DNA from: UBA2988 sp965237965
Lineage (GTDB): Bacteria; Gemmatimonadota; Gemmatimonadetes; Longimicrobiales; Gaopeijiaceae
NCBI GenBank assembly: GCA_965237965.1
Contig: CBDEGT010000003.1
Location: forward strand, 434,001 to 498,000
Direction of reading: 5' to 3'
Length of the DNA stretch: 64,000 nucleotides
The notes below the pieces were generated by a model that did not search any database, was not told the origin of the DNA, and was given only the letters and a program-made list of their open reading frames with translations. Within the stretch, counting starts at the first letter, position 1, and each line of letters opens with the position of its first letter. This document shows positions 26,553 through 35,404 of this stretch, one piece after another. The position numbers and the translations under genes were made by a program.

Positions 26553-29500
26553 GTGACCCTCCCCAACACGATCCTCGACACGCTCGAGGGTTGCGCACCC
26601 GTGCGGGATCTGATCGGCCGCCTTCCGTCCCCCGGTCGCACGCTCACGGTCGGCGACGCACACGGATCGGCACGCACCGCACTGGTGGCCGCCCTCCACC
26701 GCGCCACCGGGAGGGTGTTCGTCCTCGTGGCCGCCGATCCCGCGGCCGCCTCGGCCGCGGAAGCAGATCTCGAGACTTTGCTCGGAGAGGGCGTGTCGGC
26801 GCTCTATCCGCAGCGCGAGGCGCTTCCCTATGAATCCGCCGAACCGCACCTGGAGATCGGCGGTCTGCGCGTCGAGGCGGTCGAGGCGCTCTTCTCGGGA
26901 CGTGCGCGGCTCTTCGTGACCACTCTGAGGGCCCTCCAGGAGCGGGCGCCCGTGCCCGACCGACTGGCGCGGCTCCGGCTCACACTCCGCATCTCCGAGC
27001 ACCGTCCGTTGGCCGATCTCGCGGGGGCGCTCGAGGACCGCGGGTTCGAGCGCGTGCCTCTGGTGGAGGAAGTAGGACAGTTCGCGGTACGCGGCGGGCT
27101 CCTGGATCTGTTTTCGTTCGGTTCGCCCGAACCCGTGCGGATCGAGCTGTGGGGGGACGAGATCGCCTCGATCCGCGCGTTCGACATCCTCGACCAGCGG
27201 TCCACCGGCGAGTTGACCGAAGCGCACGTCCTCCCCGTCGACTTCCGGGGTAATGGATCCGCAGACGGGGAACCCGTCGTCAGCCGCTCGCTGCTCGAAC
27301 TCCTTCCGCGGGAAGCGGTGCTGGTGCAGACCGCCGGATGGGATTGGACCGTCGCACTCCGCCGAACCTGGGAGCAGGTCGAGCGCTTCCACGCCGAGCT
27401 CATCGAGCGGGACCGACAGGCCACTCCGCCCCGGGAGCTGTTCCTGGATCCAGACGAGGGTGGGCGAATGCTCGGCGGCTTTCCCTTGCTCGAGCTGCGG
27501 GAGGGCCCCGGGGGAGAGGTCTCACTCGGCTGCGCGCCGCCGCCCGCAATCGAGCGCGACATGGAACGACTCGGCGCGCTACTCCGTGAAGGCGCGGCGG
27601 AAGGCATTCGCACGCTGCTCCTCTGCGACAACGAGGGGCAGGCGCAACGGCTCGAAGAGATCGTGGGCGACCGCCGTGGTGCACTGCCGCTCGGAGCGCA
27701 GGTCATGGTGGGCGCGCTCGAGGGCGGATTCGTGATCGAAAGCGTCAGACCGGCACTGCGCGTGCTCACGGACCACGAGGTCTTCCGACGCTCCCGACGG
27801 GTGAGACGCGGCCGGCGTTTCCGGGGCGCGGTAGCCCTCGAGAGCCTCGCTCAGCTCACACCTGGCGACTACGTGGTCCACCTCGATCACGGAGTGGGCA
27901 TGTTCCTCGGCCTCGAGCGCATCACGGCGGGGGGACAGGAGATGGAATCGCTCGCAATCGAGTACGCCGGGGGCGAGATCCTGCGCGTGCCCGTGTACCG
28001 GCTCGACCTGATCGAGCGCTGGGTCGGAGAGACGGCGGAGGCGGAGCCGCCAAACGTGCACCGGATCGGGGGTCGTCAGTGGAAGACACTCCGTCGACGG
28101 ACCGAAGCCGCCATCGAACGGATGACCGCTGAGCTGCTCCACCTCTATGCTCGCCGCGAGACCGCCGAACGCCCCCCCTACACCCCCGATAGTCGGTGGC
28201 AGAAGGAGATGGAGTCGTCGTTCCTCTACGAGGACACCCCCGATCAGCGGCGCGCCACCGAGGACGTAAAGCGGGACATGGAATCGACGCGGCCCATGGA
28301 CCGGCTGATCTGCGGCGACGTCGGCTACGGCAAGACGGAGATCGCAATACGCGCCGCCTTCAAGGCGGTGCAGGATGGCAAACAGGTCGCCGTGCTCGCC
28401 CCGACCACGATCCTCGTGGAGCAGCACCGGCACACCTTCGAGGAGCGGCTCGCTGACTATCCGGTCAAGGTGGCGGCCCTCTCGCGCTTCCGGAGCGCCG
28501 GGGAGTCGCGCGAGCTGCTCGAGCGACTGTCCGGCGGTGACGTCGACATCGTCATCGGCACGCACCGTCTGCTGTCGCAGGACGTCGAGTTCAGGGATCT
28601 CGGCTTGCTGGTCGTAGACGAGGAACAGCGCTTCGGGGTGAAGCACAAGGAGCGCCTCAAGGAGTTTCGCGCGTCAGTCGACATCCTCACGCTGACCGCG
28701 ACGCCCATCCCGCGGACGCTGTACCTGTCGCTCAGCCGCATCCGTGATCTGACGCTCATCCGTACGCCCCCACGCGACCGCATGCCGATCCTCACGCACG
28801 TGGTGCCGTGGAGCGACCACATGGTCACGGAGGCGGTCGCGCGCGAGCTGGACCGGGGCGGCCAGGCGTTCTTCCTGCACAACCGAGTCGAGACCATCGA
28901 GTCAGCCGCCGATCGTGTGGAGAAACTGGCGCCCGCCGCCAGCGTGGACGTCGCCCACGGGCAGATGACCCCTCGCGAGCTCGATGACGTGATGACGGGA
29001 TTCGTGGAGGGTCGGGTCGATGTGTTGGTATGCTCGGCGATCATCGAAAACGGGTTGGACGTCCCTAACGCCAACACCCTGATCGTCGAACATGCTGAGC
29101 GCTTCGGTCTCTCTCAGCTCTACCAGATCCGTGGGCGCGTGGGCCGAAGCGACAGGCGAGCCTATTGCTACCTGATCATTCCCCCCAACCTCTCGGATGA
29201 GGCGGAGCGCAGGCTCAAGGTGCTCGAGCACTACACCGAGCTGGGGAGCGGCTACTCGGTGGCGCTCAAGGACCTCGAGCTGCGCGGCGCGGGCAACCTG
29301 CTCGGGGCCGATCAGTCGGGATTCGCCCACGCAGTAGGGCTGGACGTGTATCTCCGACTGCTCGAACGCACGGTGGAGAAGCTGCGCGAAAAGGGTGACG
29401 ATGAGGAGCACGACGAGCCCGATGTCGCGCTGAGCGGGTCTGCGTTCCTTCCAGAGGGATATATTTCCGATCCCGGCCAGAAGTTGCATCTTTATCGGCG

Positions 29501-29864
29501 CCTTTCCCGCATCGGTCAGCACGCGGAGGTGGAAGGGCTCCGGCAGGAGTTGGCCGACCGGTTCGGTCCACTGCCGCCCGAAGTGGAGCGCCTGCTCGAC
29601 CAAGCGACCCTGCGCCTGCTGGGCCGCTCCCTGGGCATCGAGCGCATCATTATCCGGGACCGTGCCGCCCGAATCACGTTCAGGCCCGGGGTCGTCCCGC
29701 GCCTGACCACGTTGGAGTCACCGCTGAGGGACCGGCAGGTGGAAGTGGAAGTGCGGCGCATGACGCCGCTCTCCCTCGAGCTCAAGCAGGTCGGTCCGCT
29801 CACGCTCACCGGAACCCTGGTGAAGGCCCTCGCAGCACTGCTGGAGGGAAAGGCCGCGGCCTGA
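26553..29864 (+). CDS. mfd: Transcription-repair coupling factor
   Basis: 1103 residues, GTG start. In order: a UvrB-like N-terminal module (TALVAALHRATGRVFVLV, YPQREALPYE), the RNA-polymerase-interacting domain (GDYVVHLDHGVGMFLGLERI, near 430), then the RecG-like translocase. The translocase carries Walker A GDVGYGKTEIAI near 587, VVDEEQRFGVKHKE near 688, TATPIPRTLYLSLS and QIRGRVGRSDR. The C-terminal TRCF domain ends the protein. Mfd removes stalled RNA polymerase and recruits UvrA. Placement after BatA-type genes appears incidental, but the one-base spacing indicates co-transcription. Confidence 0.97.
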   Translation: MTLPNTILDTLEGCAPVRDLIGRLPSPGRTLTVGDAHGSARTALVAALHRATGRVFVLVAADPAAASAAEADLETLLGEGVSALYPQREALPYESAEPHLEIGGLRVEAVEALFSGRARLFVTTLRALQERAPVPDRLARLRLTLRISEHRPLADLAGALEDRGFERVPLVEEVGQFAVRGGLLDLFSFGSPEPVRIELWGDEIASIRAFDILDQRSTGELTEAHVLPVDFRGNGSADGEPVVSRSLLELLPREAVLVQTAGWDWTVALRRTWEQVERFHAELIERDRQATPPRELFLDPDEGGRMLGGFPLLELREGPGGEVSLGCAPPPAIERDMERLGALLREGAAEGIRTLLLCDNEGQAQRLEEIVGDRRGALPLGAQVMVGALEGGFVIESVRPALRVLTDHEVFRRSRRVRRGRRFRGAVALESLAQLTPGDYVVHLDHGVGMFLGLERITAGGQEMESLAIEYAGGEILRVPVYRLDLIERWVGETAEAEPPNVHRIGGRQWKTLRRRTEAAIERMTAELLHLYARRETAERPPYTPDSRWQKEMESSFLYEDTPDQRRATEDVKRDMESTRPMDRLICGDVGYGKTEIAIRAAFKAVQDGKQVAVLAPTTILVEQHRHTFEERLADYPVKVAALSRFRSAGESRELLERLSGGDVDIVIGTHRLLSQDVEFRDLGLLVVDEEQRFGVKHKERLKEFRASVDILTLTATPIPRTLYLSLSRIRDLTLIRTPPRDRMPILTHVVPWSDHMVTEAVARELDRGGQAFFLHNRVETIESAADRVEKLAPAASVDVAHGQMTPRELDDVMTGFVEGRVDVLVCSAIIENGLDVPNANTLIVEHAERFGLSQLYQIRGRVGRSDRRAYCYLIIPPNLSDEAERRLKVLEHYTELGSGYSVALKDLELRGAGNLLGADQSGFAHAVGLDVYLRLLERTVEKLREKGDDEEHDEPDVALSGSAFLPEGYISDPGQKLHLYRRLSRIGQHAEVEGLRQELADRFGPLPPEVERLLDQATLRLLGRSLGIERIIIRDRAARITFRPGVVPRLTTLESPLRDRQVEVEVRRMTPLSLELKQVGPLTLTGTLVKALAALLEGKAAA

Positions 29865-29930
29865 GCGCGGCTGACACGACAAACCGAGATCGGGTCCAGC
29901 GGGCCCGCGCCGACAGAAATGGAGCAAGCG

Positions 29931-31379
29931 ATGAAGCAGCTACTGTGGACGATCCTGACGGGCCTGGCTCTGACAACGGTCGCGTGCGATCGAGGGGGCG
30001 ATTCCCTCGCCCGCGCAGCCGGCAGCGAGCTCGGCGTCGAGGCGGCCGCCGGCCTACTGGCGCCGGAGCTCGGACTTCCCAATCAACCCGAGGTCGTGAT
30101 GGCGCTCGCGGATCTCTGGATCGACTACACGCTTCTGGCGATGGCAGCCACGGAGGACAGCACGCTGTCCCAGGTCGATCTGGCGCCGCTCATCACACAG
30201 CAGGACGAGATCGAGATGATCACGGCGCTGCGCGACTCGGTCATTCAGGTCGATACGACCCTCAGCGAGGAAGACGTACGCCGTCGCTTCGTCCAGGAGG
30301 CCCCCGGGGATAGCGTGCGCGCGCGCCACATCCTGCTCACCCCACCCGAAGGAGCCACGCAGACGCAGCGTGACAGCGTGAACGCGCTGGCCGAGGAGCT
30401 ACTGCGCAGGCTGCGCGCCGGAGAGGATTTCGAGGCGCTCGCCACGCAGTACAGCCAGGATCCAGGCAGCACGGCGCAGGGCGGCGACCTCGGCTTCTTC
30501 AGACCCGGACTGATGGTGGAGGCGTTCGATTCGGTAGCGTTCTCGCTCGAGCCTGGCGAGCTCTCGGACGTCGTCGAGACGGTCTTCGGCTACCATATCA
30601 TCCGCGTGGAGGAGAGGGAAACGCCTATCTACGAGGATTTCGCTCCGCAGATCCGCGAGCTCATGCAGGCCGAGCTGTTCGTTCGCGCGGAGTCGCTCTA
30701 CGTCACCGGCGTCGAGCAGCGCGCGGGCCTGGAGGTCGCTGAAGGTGCCGCCGAAACGACCCGAGAGATCGCGCGGAACCCGCTCGCGCGCATCTCGGGC
30801 CGGTCCTCCGAGCGCGAGTTGGTGGAATTCGAGGGCGGTGAGCTCACGGTCGGTGAGCTGCGAACCTTCATGCAGACTCGCCAACCGGGCTACCGGCAGC
30901 AGGTCATCCAGGCGAACGATCAGGACGTCGTCGACAATGTTCTCAGGGCTCTTGCGCAGCGCGAACTATTGGTCGCCGAGGCGCAGCGGAGAGGCATACA
31001 GTCCAGCGAGGCCCGCCAGGACTCGATGTCGGCCATGGTGAGGGCGGGCTTCATCGATGCGGCGCGCCAGCTCGGCCTCCTTCCCATCCAGCCGGCGGCC
31101 GGCGAGTCGCAGGAGGACGCGATCGCGCGCACGGTCGCGGAGCTGCTTCTGGGTATCTTGCGTACCGAGCGGGACGTGATCCCACTGGGAGCGATCGCGT
31201 TCACGCTCCGCCAGCAGTACGAGGCCGAGGTGCTGGGCGACGGGGTCCAGCGCGTCGTCGAGCGGGTCGACCAGCTCCGGGCCGCGACTCCGAGCGACCC
31301 GTTCGGCCAGCCCCCCGGAGGCCAACCGGGCACCCCGGCCGACTCCGAGGCGACAGCCCCTCCGCCCCAGGGTGGTTGA
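29931..31379 (+). CDS. PpiC-type peptidyl-prolyl isomerase lipoprotein (PrsA/SurA-like)
   Basis: 482 residues from ATG 29931, preferred over the ATG 12 bases upstream because of the GGAG site. Lipoprotein signal with lipobox LTTVAC. The parvulin domain spans about residues 120-235 (ARHILLTPPEGATQTQRDSV, GGDLGFFRPGLMVEAFDSVA, VVETVFGYHIIRVEERE). Long helical regions on both sides are the chaperone part. The C-terminal tail is rich in Gly, Pro and Gln. Likely assists folding of outer-membrane proteins. A second PPIase of the SurA type follows directly. Confidence 0.88.
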   Translation: MKQLLWTILTGLALTTVACDRGGDSLARAAGSELGVEAAAGLLAPELGLPNQPEVVMALADLWIDYTLLAMAATEDSTLSQVDLAPLITQQDEIEMITALRDSVIQVDTTLSEEDVRRRFVQEAPGDSVRARHILLTPPEGATQTQRDSVNALAEELLRRLRAGEDFEALATQYSQDPGSTAQGGDLGFFRPGLMVEAFDSVAFSLEPGELSDVVETVFGYHIIRVEERETPIYEDFAPQIRELMQAELFVRAESLYVTGVEQRAGLEVAEGAAETTREIARNPLARISGRSSERELVEFEGGELTVGELRTFMQTRQPGYRQQVIQANDQDVVDNVLRALAQRELLVAEAQRRGIQSSEARQDSMSAMVRAGFIDAARQLGLLPIQPAAGESQEDAIARTVAELLLGILRTERDVIPLGAIAFTLRQQYEAEVLGDGVQRVVERVDQLRAATPSDPFGQPPGGQPGTPADSEATAPPPQGG

Positions 31380-31511
31380 GCGCACGTGGGAGGAACCCGC
31401 CCGGGGAGATCGGTTAGAACTAGCGGGGCCGGGCACCTCCTCCGCGGGAGCGTACCCGGCCCGCTCGTCTTCAGCCGCGAGAGCGACCGAACCATCAGAC
31501 CCCAGAGCAGC

Positions 31512-32864
31512 ATGACAGGAGCGATGCGACGCATCCCCTTCCCGATCCAGCTCGCTCTCTTCATCGCGGTCAGCGCGATCCTCTTCCCGCCACGCGCCGC
31601 CGGCCAGGGACTCGTGCGTACGGAGAACGGGGAGCTCGTCGAGCGCGTCGTCGCGGTGGTGGGCGATTCGGTAGTTACGCTGACCGAGCTCCAGGAGTAC
31701 CTCCTCACCCTTCGTGCTCAGGGTCAGCTTCCAGACGATCCCGCCGGCATGGCGGTGGCCGAGGACGAGGCCTTGGCAGCGATCGTGGATCAGCTGCTGA
31801 TCATCCAGGCCGCTGCCCGCGACTCGACCCTGATCCCCGAAGACGAGGAGATCGAAGGGCGGGTCGAGCAGGTGCTCGACCAGGCGGTCCAGACGATGGG
31901 AGGGATGAGCGCATTCCAGGCCGCACTCGTGGCCGAGGGAGTCACACAGGCGGAGTACCGCACACTGCTCACTCAACGCATCCGCCGCGAGCAGATCCGA
32001 CAGCTGTTCCTCCAGGCCAACCTGCGTGAAGCGGCGCCGGTGGCCATCACGGAGGCGGAGGCACGCGCGGTGTTCGAAGAACGTCGAGTCGGGCTGGGCG
32101 AACGCCCGGAGCTGGTCACGATGCGTCAGGCGGTAGTGACCCCCGTGCCTTCCGATTCCGCGTGGGCCGAGTCCCGAAGGATCGCAGACAGCATCCTGGT
32201 CCGAGCGCTGGCGGGTGAGGACTTCCCGGAGTTGGCCCGCGAGTCCAGCATGGACGCTACGTCCGCCGTGGGCGGCGACCTCGGGTGGTTCCGGCGCGGA
32301 GTGATGCTGCGGGAATTCGAGGACACCGCGTTTCGCCTCCCTCCGGGGGAGATCAGCGATCCCGTCCGCACGCAGTACGGCTGGCATATCATCAAGGTAG
32401 AGCGCACGCGGCCCGGCGAGGTGAACGCCCGCCACATCCTGACCCGGCCCGAGAGCGGCGCGGCCGCCGACGAGCGAGCTCGCTCCACCGCGGACGAGAT
32501 CGCACGTCGGGTGAGGTCCGGAGAAGACATGCGTGCCCTACTGGCCGAGTTCGGGACTCAGCTCGACGCCGAGATTCCTGACTCGGTCCCGGTGCAGCGC
32601 GCGCGCATGGCCCAGGACCTTCCCCCCGCGTACCAGGGGCCGCTGGCCGGCGTGCGCGAGGGCGACCTGGTCGGACCTTTCGCCTTCCCGGTGCGCGACC
32701 AGACGGCCTGGGTCGTGGTCGAGGTGGTGCAGGTCCGGCCCGCCGGCGAATTCACGTTCGAGGATCTCCGGCAGCCGATCGAGGCGCAACTCAGCGAGCG
32801 GCGAAGCATCGACAATCTGATCCAAGGGCTGCGCGAGCGAACGTACGTCGATATCCGGCACTGA
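31512..32864 (+). CDS. surA: Periplasmic chaperone / peptidyl-prolyl isomerase SurA
   Basis: 450 residues from ATG 31512; a second in-frame ATG at 31524 is possible. Signal peptide (FPIQLALFIAVSAILFPPRAAGQ), SurA N-terminal chaperone domain (VERVVAVVGDSVVTLTELQEYL), then two parvulin domains. The first is well conserved (GGDLGWFRRGVMLREFEDTA, PVRTQYGWHIIKVERTR). The second is diverged (ARHILTRPESGAAADERA, GPLAGVREGDLVGPF). SurA escorts outer-membrane proteins to the BAM complex. pdxA follows at once, as in the classical surA-pdxA arrangement of Proteobacteria. Confidence 0.9.
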   Translation: MTGAMRRIPFPIQLALFIAVSAILFPPRAAGQGLVRTENGELVERVVAVVGDSVVTLTELQEYLLTLRAQGQLPDDPAGMAVAEDEALAAIVDQLLIIQAAARDSTLIPEDEEIEGRVEQVLDQAVQTMGGMSAFQAALVAEGVTQAEYRTLLTQRIRREQIRQLFLQANLREAAPVAITEAEARAVFEERRVGLGERPELVTMRQAVVTPVPSDSAWAESRRIADSILVRALAGEDFPELARESSMDATSAVGGDLGWFRRGVMLREFEDTAFRLPPGEISDPVRTQYGWHIIKVERTRPGEVNARHILTRPESGAAADERARSTADEIARRVRSGEDMRALLAEFGTQLDAEIPDSVPVQRARMAQDLPPAYQGPLAGVREGDLVGPFAFPVRDQTAWVVVEVVQVRPAGEFTFEDLRQPIEAQLSERRSIDNLIQGLRERTYVDIRH

Positions 32865-32913
32865 CGGAGAGACCCGGCCCGCGATCGCGATCACCCTGGG
32901 CGATCCCCGTGGG

Positions 32914-33813
32914 GTGGGCCCCGAGGTGACGACCGCGGCTGTCCGTCGGTTCCGTTCCGAACAACCCAACGTGAGCCTGATCCTGTTGGGGGAGCGAACC
33001 CAGGATCCGGGGCTCGCCGACTACCGCGACGTAGGAGCATGGGACGGCTCGGAGGCCGGCGCGGGAAGTGTGGCGGGTGCCGCCGTCGCGGCGGCGGTCG
33101 AGCTCGCCCTCGGCGGGAACGTCCGGGCCATCGTTACCGCTCCGATCCACAAGCCGGCGCTCGCCACGGCTGGAATCGCCGCGGCCGGACACACGGAACT
33201 GCTCCGGGACCTCGCGGGCGTGCCCACCGTCGGCATGCTCATGGTTTCGGAAGAGACCCGCCTGGGAGCACCTCTCCGCGTCCTGCTCGCCACCAGGCAC
33301 CACGCTCTGCGCAGCGTTCCCAAACTGGTGACCGCCAACCTCCTGGTCGAGCAGACTCGCCTCCTGCGGGACGGGCTCCGGGAAGGCTGGCGGATCGCGG
33401 AGCCCCGAATCGGGCTTTGCGCGCTCAACCCGCACGCATCCGACGGGGGCCTGTTCGGCGACGAGGAGGCCCGCGTGTACGCTCCCGCGATCGCGCGGCT
33501 ACGTGCCGAGGGGGCCTCGGTCAGCGGTCCCCTACCCGCGGATACCGTGTTCCACCGCGCCCTCGAAGGCGAGCTGGACGCGGTCGTCGCTCCATACCAC
33601 GACGTGGGCATGGCAGCGTTCAAGACGGTCACCTTCGGGGATGGCGTGAACGTCACCCTCGGCCTCCCGTTCGTGCGCACCTCACCGGACCACGGAACCG
33701 GATTCGACATCGCGGGCACGGGCAGGGCCGACCCGTCGTCCATGCTCACGGCACTCCGCCTCGCTGCGCGGCTGGCGCAGAATCGTTTTGACAGTGGTCC
33801 GGGCATATCATAG
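32914..33813 (+). CDS. pdxA: 4-hydroxythreonine-4-phosphate dehydrogenase (PdxA), start unclear
   Basis: The enzyme oxidises 4-phosphohydroxy-threonine in the DXP-dependent vitamin B6 pathway. Coordinates use the first standard start codon (GTG 32914), but the conserved N-terminus ITLGDPRGVGPE is encoded upstream from about 32881 in the same open frame. Between the in-frame stop near 32820 and 32914 there is no ATG, GTG or TTG. Metal ligands and active-site motifs are present: APIHKPAL, AAGHTELLRDL, PYHDVGMAAFKTVTF and RTSPDHGTGFDIAGTG. Either a rare start codon (ATC, CTG) is used or a base is wrong. The -10 of the ftsE promoter overlaps its TAG stop. Confidence 0.88.
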   Translation: MGPEVTTAAVRRFRSEQPNVSLILLGERTQDPGLADYRDVGAWDGSEAGAGSVAGAAVAAAVELALGGNVRAIVTAPIHKPALATAGIAAAGHTELLRDLAGVPTVGMLMVSEETRLGAPLRVLLATRHHALRSVPKLVTANLLVEQTRLLRDGLREGWRIAEPRIGLCALNPHASDGGLFGDEEARVYAPAIARLRAEGASVSGPLPADTVFHRALEGELDAVVAPYHDVGMAAFKTVTFGDGVNVTLGLPFVRTSPDHGTGFDIAGTGRADPSSMLTALRLAARLAQNRFDSGPGIS

Positions 33814-33816
33814 TTT
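33788..33816 (+). promoter_or_regulatory. Promoter of ftsEX-envC
   Basis: Perfect TTGACA (33788-33793), 17-base spacer, TAGTTT (33811-33816) within TAGTTTTTC. It lies in the last codons of pdxA and would serve ftsE, whose start is 41 bases further on. Confidence 0.6.
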
Positions 33817-33856
33817 TTCGTTGTTTGTTCGGTTCGCCCCGCCTCCCTGGCCGCCC

Positions 33857-34546
33857 TTGATCCAGCTCACCGGCGTCTCCAAGGAATATCCCAAGCGGGG
33901 TCACGCCCTCCAGGACGTAACCCTGCACATCCGCAAGGGTGAGTTCGTCTTCCTCACGGGCCACTCGGGATCGGGCAAGACCACCACGCTCAAGCTCGTC
34001 CACATGGCCGAACGCCCGACGTCGGGCGAGGTCCTGGTGTGTGGATACTCCTCCGCCAATCTTCGCGAGCGTGACGTTTGGAAGGTGCGCCGTAAGGTAG
34101 GCTACGTGTTCCAGGACTTTCGGCTCCTTCCGGGACGCTCTGCACGCGAGAACGTGGCGTTCGCGCTCGAGGTCACCGGGCGCCGGCCTTCCGTGATCGC
34201 ACCACTCGCGCAGCGGCTGCTCGCCCAGGTGGGGCTCGCCCCCAAAGCCGGTGCGCTGGTTCACGAGATCTCGGGCGGCGAGCAGCAACGCGTGGCCATC
34301 GCCCGGGCATTGGTCAACGAACCCTTCGTGCTGCTCGCGGACGAGCCCACCGGGAACCTCGACGAGCGCGCGACGCGCGGCATCATGAACCTCTTCTGGG
34401 ACATCAACGCGCGCGGGATGGCCGTGGTCATGGCGACCCACGACCTGGAGCTGGTGCGAGCCCACCCGCACGCACGAGTGCTCGAGCTCGATCAGGGACG
34501 CCTGGTCTACGACTCCGCAGCCCCAAAGAAGGCGGCCACGGCATGA
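33857..34546 (+). CDS. ftsE: Cell division ATP-binding protein FtsE
   Basis: 229 residues starting at TTG 33857, where the sequence aligns with the usual FtsE N-terminus (IQLTGVSKEYPKRG). The frame runs upstream to 33788 but that part overlaps the promoter. Walker A GHSGSGKTTTL near 34, signature ISGGEQQRVAIARAL near 137, and Walker B FVLLADEPTGNLD near 156 are intact, so it should hydrolyse ATP. FtsEX signals septal peptidoglycan cleavage through EnvC-type activators. ftsX overlaps its stop (ATGA). Confidence 0.93.
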   Translation: MIQLTGVSKEYPKRGHALQDVTLHIRKGEFVFLTGHSGSGKTTTLKLVHMAERPTSGEVLVCGYSSANLRERDVWKVRRKVGYVFQDFRLLPGRSARENVAFALEVTGRRPSVIAPLAQRLLAQVGLAPKAGALVHEISGGEQQRVAIARALVNEPFVLLADEPTGNLDERATRGIMNLFWDINARGMAVVMATHDLELVRAHPHARVLELDQGRLVYDSAAPKKAATA

Positions 34547-35400
34547 GGCACACGGTGCGCGAAGCGCTGGCAGCGTTCCGCCGAGCCCCCCTGCTGACCG
34601 GCCTGTCCGCGGCCATGGTCAGTCTCGCCCTCTTCGTGGTGACGCTCTTCGCGCTTGCAACCTTCAACCTCCGACTCGCCCTGCAGGCGGTGGAAGAGCG
34701 CGTGGAAGTGATCGCGTACCTGCGCGACGGCACACGGCCCGAGGAGATGGAAATCGCGCGCCGGGAGCTGGTCGCACTACGAGAGGTCGATGAGGTCCGT
34801 TATGTCAGCAAGAACGAGGCGCTGGCCCGGGCTCGCAGCGACTTGCCCGAGTTCGGCGAGCTGTTCGGATCGGGTGAAGTGAACCCTCTCCCCGCGTCGC
34901 TCGAGGTGCGGCTACGCGACGGGCTCCGCAGCGGGGAGACGGTCGGCCGCGTGGCCGGGGTGGCCGACGACTATCCGTTCGTCGAGGACGTGGCGTACGG
35001 ACGTGAGTGGGTGGACAAGCTGTTCACCCTCCGGCGCATGGCGGCGGTTTCAACCGCCGTGCTCGGCGGCGCATTCGCGACCGTCGCCGCTCTCATTATC
35101 GGAACGGCACTGCGTATCGCGATCTTCGCGCGTCGTGACGAGATCTATGTCATGCGTCTGGTTGGAGCGCGTAACGGCTTCATTCGCCGTCCTTTCCTGA
35201 TGGAGGGCGCCATGGCGGGTCTGCTGGGGGGTGGGCTCGCGCTCCTCCTCACCTGGGGCACCTACCGGCTGGTCGCCACGTTTCTCTTCCAGTTGAGCTG
35301 GATGCCCGCGACCTGGGGTGGGGTGGTGCTCGGGGCGGGAGCCACCTTCGGAGCCCTGTCGAGCGCAGTCGCGGTCCGCCGGCACCTGGGCGAGGTCTGA
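34543..35400 (+). CDS. ftsX: Cell division membrane protein FtsX
   Basis: 285 residues with the FtsX layout. A first helix (LTGLSAAMVSLALFVVTLFAL, about 20-42) is followed by an extracellular domain beginning VEVIAYLRDGTRPEEMEIAR. Three C-terminal helices follow: AAVSTAVLGGAFATVAALIIG, FLMEGAMAGLLGGGLALLLTW, and the last near GGVVLGAGATFGALSSAVAV. The conserved VMRLVGARNGFIRRPFLMEG loop is clear. It couples FtsE ATP hydrolysis to the EnvC-like protein encoded next. Confidence 0.93.
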   Translation: MRHTVREALAAFRRAPLLTGLSAAMVSLALFVVTLFALATFNLRLALQAVEERVEVIAYLRDGTRPEEMEIARRELVALREVDEVRYVSKNEALARARSDLPEFGELFGSGEVNPLPASLEVRLRDGLRSGETVGRVAGVADDYPFVEDVAYGREWVDKLFTLRRMAAVSTAVLGGAFATVAALIIGTALRIAIFARRDEIYVMRLVGARNGFIRRPFLMEGAMAGLLGGGLALLLTWGTYRLVATFLFQLSWMPATWGGVVLGAGATFGALSSAVAVRRHLGEV

Positions 35401-35404
35401 TCTC

